Source: Gammaproteobacteria bacterium UBA7376
Lineage (GTDB): Bacteria > Pseudomonadota > Gammaproteobacteria > Pseudomonadales > Azotimanducaceae
Reading direction: 5' to 3'
Length of the DNA: 64,000 nucleotides
NCBI GenBank assembly: GCA_002470275.1
Contig: DKNY01000008.1
Coordinates: forward strand, 1 to 64,000
Shown here: in pieces, positions 58,974 to 64,000 of the stretch
How positions within the stretch are numbered: position 1 is the stretch's first letter
Layout: each line of letters starts with the position of its first letter
Notes under the pieces: model-generated
What the model was told of the DNA's origin: nothing
Seen by the model: the letters and a program-made list of their open reading frames with translations, nothing else
Databases searched by the model: none
Program-made: the position numbers and the translations under genes

Positions 58974-60290
58974 ATGGAGACGGCGGAGCCGCAGAAGCTG
59001 CCCCAGCTCGCAGCTGATGATCTCGATTGTCACTCTCCCCCTTGGTCGCTGGCAGAACGATTCTCCGGCTGCCGAGCCCGATCCCTTGAGCTTTGCAGCA
59101 ACTTGGAAACAGAGGACTACGGGATACAGCCCATGCCGGATGCGAGTCCGCCGAAGTGGCATCTGGCTCACACCACCTGGTTCTTTGAGACCTTTCTGCT
59201 AAAGCCATTCGCCAGGGACCACCAGGCGTTCCATCCCCAGTTCGAGCACCTCTTCAATTCTTATTACAATGGCGTTGGGCATCCCTTTCCCCGGGCACGT
59301 CGGGGTTCGCTGTCACGACCTAGCTTAGCCCAGGTGCTTTGCTACCGAACCGCCGTCGAGGAGGGCGTGGTGCAGTTGCTGGCAGAGTGTGGGGAGGACC
59401 TGCACAGAGAAATTGCCCAGCTTGTGGTGCTCGGCATCCATCATGAACAACAGCATCAAGAGCTTTTGCTCACAGACATAAAGTACAACTTCGGGCATAA
59501 CCCGCTTTATCCGATCCTCGTTAGCTCGCCTGACCCGAAGACCGCGCCCGCCAGGCCCCTGGCACCCATGCACTTTGCCGAGTACGCACCGGGGCTTTGC
59601 GAGGTCGGCGCGGACTTGAATCCGGACCGTCACTTTATCTATGACAACGAGAGTCCACGACATCAGGTCTTCATACCCGCATTTGAGATAGCGAACCGGT
59701 TGGTTACCAACGGTGAGTTCTTGGCCTTCATCGAAGATGGCGGCTATACCCGGCCGGACCTTTGGCTTTCCGAGGGGTGGAGCACGCTGGACCGCCAACA
59801 TCCTCTTTATTGGCACAAGGATACGGAAAATGGCTGGCTTGAATTTCACTTAGATGGCCTTGGGCCTCTGCAAAAGGATGCGCCCGTCGTTCACGTCACG
59901 GCGTTTGAAGCCATGGCCTACGCCGCCTGGGCAGGCTGTCGGCTGCCGACGGAGCACGAGTGGGAGGTGGTGGCTCGCGCAAAGGCTCAGGAAGGGAATT
60001 TTGCCGACCAGGGGATGTGGCGACCCCTACCGGCCCAGGAGGGGAATCCCCAATTTTTTGGTGATGTATGGGAATGGACGTCGAGCAGCTATGGTCCGTA
60101 TCCAGGTTACCGCCCCCTTGCGGGCGTGCTCGGTGAGTATAATGGGAAATTCATGAGCTCCCAATTAGTGCTTAGGGGCGGATCATGTGCTACGCCTCAG
60201 GACCATATCCGAAGTACCTACCGAAACTTCTTCTATCCTGGAGACGGGTGGCAATTTTCTGGCCTCAGGCTGGCGCGAGATTGCACATGA
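58974..60290 (+). CDS. egtB: Ergothioneine biosynthesis protein EgtB
   Basis: Iron enzyme that joins trimethylhistidine (hercynine) to a thiol substrate as a sulfoxide. The 438-residue protein has an N-terminal DinB-like domain with the three-histidine iron site in IHHEQQHQELLLTDI (HX3HXE) and an upstream His in WHLAHTTWFFE. A C-terminal FGE-sulfatase domain contains RLPTEHEWEVVARA, GDVWEWTSSSY and LVLRGGSCATPQDHIR. It begins 7 nt after the SCO gene and overlaps egtD by 4 nt. Confidence 0.95.
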   Translation: METAEPQKLPQLAADDLDCHSPPWSLAERFSGCRARSLELCSNLETEDYGIQPMPDASPPKWHLAHTTWFFETFLLKPFARDHQAFHPQFEHLFNSYYNGVGHPFPRARRGSLSRPSLAQVLCYRTAVEEGVVQLLAECGEDLHREIAQLVVLGIHHEQQHQELLLTDIKYNFGHNPLYPILVSSPDPKTAPARPLAPMHFAEYAPGLCEVGADLNPDRHFIYDNESPRHQVFIPAFEIANRLVTNGEFLAFIEDGGYTRPDLWLSEGWSTLDRQHPLYWHKDTENGWLEFHLDGLGPLQKDAPVVHVTAFEAMAYAAWAGCRLPTEHEWEVVARAKAQEGNFADQGMWRPLPAQEGNPQFFGDVWEWTSSSYGPYPGYRPLAGVLGEYNGKFMSSQLVLRGGSCATPQDHIRSTYRNFFYPGDGWQFSGLRLARDCT

Positions 60291-61267
60291 AGCCAAACAC
60301 CAGCGCACAATTTTTATACACGGACTCTCAGCCGGCGGAGCAAGACATCCTCGCCGAGGTGCTAGCGGGGCTGCGAGCGTCCCAGCTTTCCATCTCGCCC
60401 AAGTACTTCTATGACGAGCGTGGCTCTCAGCTTTTCGAGGCGATTACCAAACTGCCCGAGTACTACGTCACGCGCACCGAGCTTTCATTATTTGATGAAC
60501 ACCTGAGCGATATTGCGGAGGTCATTGGTCCGGATTGTTGCGTCATAGAGTATGGCAGCGGCTCCACGCTCAAGATAAGAAGAGTCCTGAGTGCCCTTCG
60601 TCCGGCGGCCTATGTCCCCGTTGATATCTCGGGCGACTACCTGCTTGAGGGGGCACAAAGGCTGGCCGAAGATTTTGCAGAGCTGGACATTTTCCCCATC
60701 TGCGCGGACTTTACGCAACATCTAGCGCTGCCGGAGGCGCTTTCCTCACTCTCTAAGGTTGGATTTTTCCCAGGCTCAAGCATCGGCAATTTTGAACCAG
60801 AGCACGCGGCGGAGTTTATGCGCCGCGTTAACACGACCCTAGGCCCGGAGGGGCTTCTGCTGATTGGCGTTGATTGTAAAAAAGACGTCAAAATCCTTGA
60901 GGCCGCCTATGACGACAGCGAGGGCGTTACCGCTCAGTTCAACCTCAACGCCCTAAGTAATCTCAATCTCAAATTGGGGGCCAATTTTCGTCCGGACAGG
61001 TTCGAGCATGTGGCTCGATACAATGAAAGTCTGGGCTGTATTCAAATGTTTTTACGTAGTTCCTGCTACCAAGAGGTGACTCTTGGCGGTCATACCATAG
61101 AGATTCAAGAAGGCCAGGCGATTCATACCGAAAATTCCTACAAATACTTCCCAGAGGAGTTTTTGGCGCTGGCCGCCGAGGCAGGATTTGCCCCAGCCCA
61201 GTATTGGCTCGACGATCAGCAGCACTTCGGTCTCTATCTGCTGCGCGTTGCGCCCGAGGCGAACTAG
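60287..61267 (+). CDS. egtD: Histidine N-alpha-methyltransferase EgtD
   Basis: Trimethylates histidine to hercynine with SAM, the first step of ergothioneine synthesis. From the ATG at 60287 (ATGA overlap with egtB) it has 326 residues. Family sequences include KYFYDERGSQLFEAITKLPE, YYVTRTELSLFDEHL, EYGSGSTLKIRRVL (SAM site), FFPGSSIGNFEP and ENSYKY. The stop overlaps the stop of the convergent DUF2782 gene in CTAG. Confidence 0.96.
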   Translation: MKPNTSAQFLYTDSQPAEQDILAEVLAGLRASQLSISPKYFYDERGSQLFEAITKLPEYYVTRTELSLFDEHLSDIAEVIGPDCCVIEYGSGSTLKIRRVLSALRPAAYVPVDISGDYLLEGAQRLAEDFAELDIFPICADFTQHLALPEALSSLSKVGFFPGSSIGNFEPEHAAEFMRRVNTTLGPEGLLLIGVDCKKDVKILEAAYDDSEGVTAQFNLNALSNLNLKLGANFRPDRFEHVARYNESLGCIQMFLRSSCYQEVTLGGHTIEIQEGQAIHTENSYKYFPEEFLALAAEAGFAPAQYWLDDQQHFGLYLLRVAPEAN

Positions 61268-61557
61268 TTCTCTGCAGGCGGCTCGAACTCCCACAGGGTC
61301 CAGCTCGGTACTAGGGCATCCACACGCTCAAGACCGCTTACGCCTTGGGTTGGGTCTTTGGGAATAAGGTAGTAGGGCTTACCGAAGTTCGGAACGACGC
61401 GCACCATTTTTAAGTGGCCATTTTGTCTGAACTCGTACACCACCCGGTTTTTTTCGGCGATGATCTTTACATCCGGTCCGCGCAGGGGTTCGTTGGCATA
61501 GGCCATACCCGAGACGTATAGGCTTATTAAAATGGCGATAAGGACTCTCATTGCCAT
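61264..61557 (-). CDS. DUF2782-family periplasmic protein
   Basis: A 97-residue protein with a signal peptide (MRVLIAILISLYVSGMAYA) and a small domain with VVYEFRQNGHLKMVRVVPN and GKPYYLIPKDP. This matches DUF2782, often encoded next to polA in gammaproteobacteria; the function is unknown. The ATG at 61557 is preceded by GGAG 5 nt away; an ATG two codons later is also possible. Confidence 0.85.
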   Translation of the reverse strand: MAMRVLIAILISLYVSGMAYANEPLRGPDVKIIAEKNRVVYEFRQNGHLKMVRVVPNFGKPYYLIPKDPTQGVSGLERVDALVPSWTLWEFEPPAEN

Positions 61558-61693
61558 GTCATCTCCCTAGTTGCATGGTCCGTCACAAAGCTTTGCGCCT
61601 TCACCCTAGCGCCCATGCTTTGCTTCGCGTCATAATCACTTTGTTCTTAACGCCAATGGCTGTCCCATGGCGAATAACCTCGGACCGAAATCG

Positions 61694-64000
61694 ATGGACG
61701 ACGCTTCTCCTCTGATCCTTGTAGATGGATCCTCGTACTTGTTCAGAGCTTATTACGCGCTGCCGGATTTGCGAAGCTCGGATGGGCATCCTACGGGCGC
61801 TATTCGCGGCGTGATCAGCATGCTGCGACGACTTCAAAAAGAGTATCCCAAAGGTACGATTGCCGTGGTCTTTGATGCGCCTGGGAAAACATTCCGGGAC
61901 GACCTTTACGGTGAGTATAAGGCCAATCGTTCAAGCATGCCCGAGGACCTTCGCGAGCAGATCGAACCCATACATAGCATTATCCGGGATATGGGCCTGC
62001 CTCTGATCTGCGTGGCGGGCGTCGAAGCCGATGACGTCATTGGAACCTATGCTCAGCAGGCCAGTGACCAGGGCCGGCTCACCGTTATCTCAACGGGCGA
62101 TAAGGATATGGCCCAGTTGGTGGATGATTCGGTGACCCTGGTCAACACCATGACGGAAACGACCCTGGACGCTGTGGGCGTACGGGATAAGTTTGGTGTC
62201 GATCCGGATCACATCGTGGACTACCTAGCGCTGATGGGCGATAGCGTCGACAACATTCCAGGCATACCAAAAGTTGGCCCTAAGACAGCCGCGAAGTGGC
62301 TGAATCAATATGGCTCCCTGGATGCGCTCATTGAAAGTGCCGATGAGATTAAGGGCAAAGTTGGTGAGAGCCTGCGCGAGCATCTTGATCAGCTGCCGTT
62401 GTCCAGGGCGCTGACCGAGATAAAGCGCGATGTTGCCCTCTCCGACTCAGTGGATGCGCTCAAGCATGCCGAGCCGAATCAGGCAGGCCTGACGGAGGCC
62501 TTTAGACGTTTCGAATTCAAGTCATGGGTCGCTGAGCTGGACGGGGCCGTTGAGGAAACCGCAGAGCCTGCGCCGGACGAGGTGCCCCGGGACTACCAGA
62601 CCATTTTAACCGAGGGCGCATTGACCGAATGGGTTGCAAAGATTCAGGCAGCTCGGATTTTCGCCTTTGACACGGAAACCACAAGCGTTAATTACATGCA
62701 GGCGGAAATAGTGGGGTTCTCCTTTGCGGTAGAGCCTGGGTGTGCGGCCTATCTGCCGGTGGCTCATGATTATCCCGCCGCTCCGGAACAGCTATCCTTA
62801 GCAACCGCGCTAGAGGCGCTGCGGGTCCTCCTAGAAGATCCTGACATTGCAATTATCGGCCAGAATATAAAGTACGACATGAGCGTGCTCGCACGTTATG
62901 GGGTGGTGATGAATGGTGATCTGTTCGACACCATGCTCGAGTCCTATGTGTTGAACAGCGTTGCAACACGACACAACATGGACGCTCTTGCCGGGCACTA
63001 CCTGGGTTTAAAGACCATTCGCTATGAGGACGTTGCCGGCAAAGGCGCGAAACAGCTGACCTTTAACCAAGTACCGTTAGAGACTGCGGCCGATTACGCT
63101 GCGGAAGACGCGGATATCACCCTGCAACTTCACCAATGTCTTTACCCCAAGCTGCAGGCCCAACCCAGCCTAGCTCAAGTTTTTAATGACATTGATATGC
63201 CCCTTGTCTCCATTCTCTCTTCGGTTGAGCGTCAGGGCACCTTGGTGGATGGACGGATGCTACACCAGCACGGCGGGGAACTGACGGCGCGCCTCAAGGA
63301 GTTGACGGAAGAGGCTTGGTCGCTGGCTGGAGAAAGTTTTAACCTGGATAGCCCGAAGCAGCTTCAAGCCATTTTCTACGACAAACTAGGGCTGCCCGTA
63401 CTTAAAAAAACGCCTGGGGGCCAACCCTCAACCGCTGAGCCGGTGCTGGTCGACTTGGCTCGGGATTATGAGCTGCCGGCAGTTTTGCTGTCCTATCGAG
63501 GGTTGGCTAAGTTAAAGTCCACCTATACCGATAAGCTGCCCCTAGACATTGATCCACAGACCGGGCGCATTCACACCTCTTACCATCAGGCGGTTGCGGC
63601 AACGGGGCGGCTCTCCTCTTCGGACCCGAATTTACAGAACATCCCCATACGCAATGCCGAAGGGCGGCGCATTCGTCAGGCATTTGTCGCCCCGCCCGGA
63701 TGCATCGTGCTGGCCGCAGATTATTCTCAAATCGAGCTTCGCATTATGGCGCACCTGTCCGAGGACGAGGGCTTGCTGAATGCGTTTGCAGCTAACCGAG
63801 ATATTCATCGAGCGACAGCGGCTGAGGTGTTTCAGGTATCCGAGGAGGCAATATCAGATGAGCAGCGGCGCAGTGCCAAGGCCATTAACTTCGGGCTGAT
63901 TTACGGCATGTCTGCCTTTGGGCTGGGGCGACAGCTAAGCATATCCCGCACGTTGGCTCAGGACTATATTGACCGCTATTTCGCGCGGTACCCTGGCGTT
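61694..64000 (+). CDS. polA: DNA polymerase I (C-terminus cut by window edge)
   Basis: Repair and Okazaki-fragment polymerase. The visible 769 residues hold the 5'-3' exonuclease domain (LILVDGSSYLFRAYYALPDL, GVEADDVIGTYA, GDSVDNIPGIPKVGPKTA) and the 3'-5' exonuclease domain with an intact DTETTSVNYM motif. The polymerase domain is present to motif A (LAADYSQIELRIMAHLSEDE) and the O-helix RRSAKAINFGLIYGMSAFGL. Motif C lies outside the window. A start at 61667 (nine codons earlier) is possible, since neither has a strong ribosome binding site. Confidence 0.97.
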   Translation, partial: MDDASPLILVDGSSYLFRAYYALPDLRSSDGHPTGAIRGVISMLRRLQKEYPKGTIAVVFDAPGKTFRDDLYGEYKANRSSMPEDLREQIEPIHSIIRDMGLPLICVAGVEADDVIGTYAQQASDQGRLTVISTGDKDMAQLVDDSVTLVNTMTETTLDAVGVRDKFGVDPDHIVDYLALMGDSVDNIPGIPKVGPKTAAKWLNQYGSLDALIESADEIKGKVGESLREHLDQLPLSRALTEIKRDVALSDSVDALKHAEPNQAGLTEAFRRFEFKSWVAELDGAVEETAEPAPDEVPRDYQTILTEGALTEWVAKIQAARIFAFDTETTSVNYMQAEIVGFSFAVEPGCAAYLPVAHDYPAAPEQLSLATALEALRVLLEDPDIAIIGQNIKYDMSVLARYGVVMNGDLFDTMLESYVLNSVATRHNMDALAGHYLGLKTIRYEDVAGKGAKQLTFNQVPLETAADYAAEDADITLQLHQCLYPKLQAQPSLAQVFNDIDMPLVSILSSVERQGTLVDGRMLHQHGGELTARLKELTEEAWSLAGESFNLDSPKQLQAIFYDKLGLPVLKKTPGGQPSTAEPVLVDLARDYELPAVLLSYRGLAKLKSTYTDKLPLDIDPQTGRIHTSYHQAVAATGRLSSSDPNLQNIPIRNAEGRRIRQAFVAPPGCIVLAADYSQIELRIMAHLSEDEGLLNAFAANRDIHRATAAEVFQVSEEAISDEQRRSAKAINFGLIYGMSAFGLGRQLSISRTLAQDYIDRYFARYPGV

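Overview
The window is a piece of a gammaproteobacterial chromosome that spans the replication origin. Evidence for this placement: the order parA-parB, rsmG, mnmG, mnmE, yidC, yidD, rnpA, rpmH, [oriC], dnaA, dnaN, recF, gyrB is the Pseudomonas-type origin layout; the palindromic parS sites have the Pseudomonas-like sequence; the ATP synthase operon lies next to parAB; and tag, lpxL, trkA, rsmB, fmt, def, dprA, tsaC and aroE follow on the other side. A lipid A acyltransferase points to a Gram-negative outer membrane. Together with a polar-type flagellar set (FlhF, FlhG, FlgP, FlgT), an aa3-type oxidase with a cytochrome c domain and ergothioneine genes, this suggests an aerobic, motile, probably aquatic member of the Pseudomonadales/Cellvibrionales. 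The family is a guess.

Region 1 (1-13228) is flagellar. A flagellin gene (cut by the window edge) and flgB run leftward; flgA-flgM-flgN run rightward from the same divergent spacer, which carries two well-formed sigma54 promoters facing apart. An FlhB C-terminal paralogue, fliK, a LysM-like exported protein, flgT and flgP run leftward. flhA-flhF-flhG-fliA and an unrecognised gene run rightward. FlgM and FliA form the anti-sigma/sigma28 pair, and a sigma28-like promoter precedes flgM. FlhF has lost most of its GTPase motifs.

Region 2 (13336-32373) is a long leftward block from the origin: rpmH-rnpA-yidD-yidC-mnmE-mnmG-rsmG-parA-parB, then atpIBEFHAGDC, glmU and glmS, with a small low-GC ORF after glmS at the usual Tn7 attachment position.

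Region 3 (32374-33143) is the origin. It has a strong promoter for rpmH, AT-rich tracts, one perfect DnaA box and one near-perfect box, and four contiguous 23-bp repeats before dnaA. Two perfect parS palindromes lie in recF.

Region 4 (33144-49903) holds dnaA-dnaN-recF-gyrB, tag and lpxL rightward; trkH, trkA, rsmB, fmt and def leftward; and dprA, purE, tsaC, aroE and a zinc-ribbon gene rightward, mostly with overlapping or touching ends.

Region 5 (49904-61267) is the cytochrome c oxidase cluster: coxB-coxA-ctaG-coxC, a bidirectional terminator, a DUF2909 gene on the other strand, then SURF1, a Sco-like CX3C protein, heme A synthase, heme O synthase and SCO, followed by egtB-egtD. The last part holds a DUF2782 gene and the start of polA, which runs off the right edge. 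No tRNA, rRNA, CRISPR array, intact insertion sequence or prophage was recognised.
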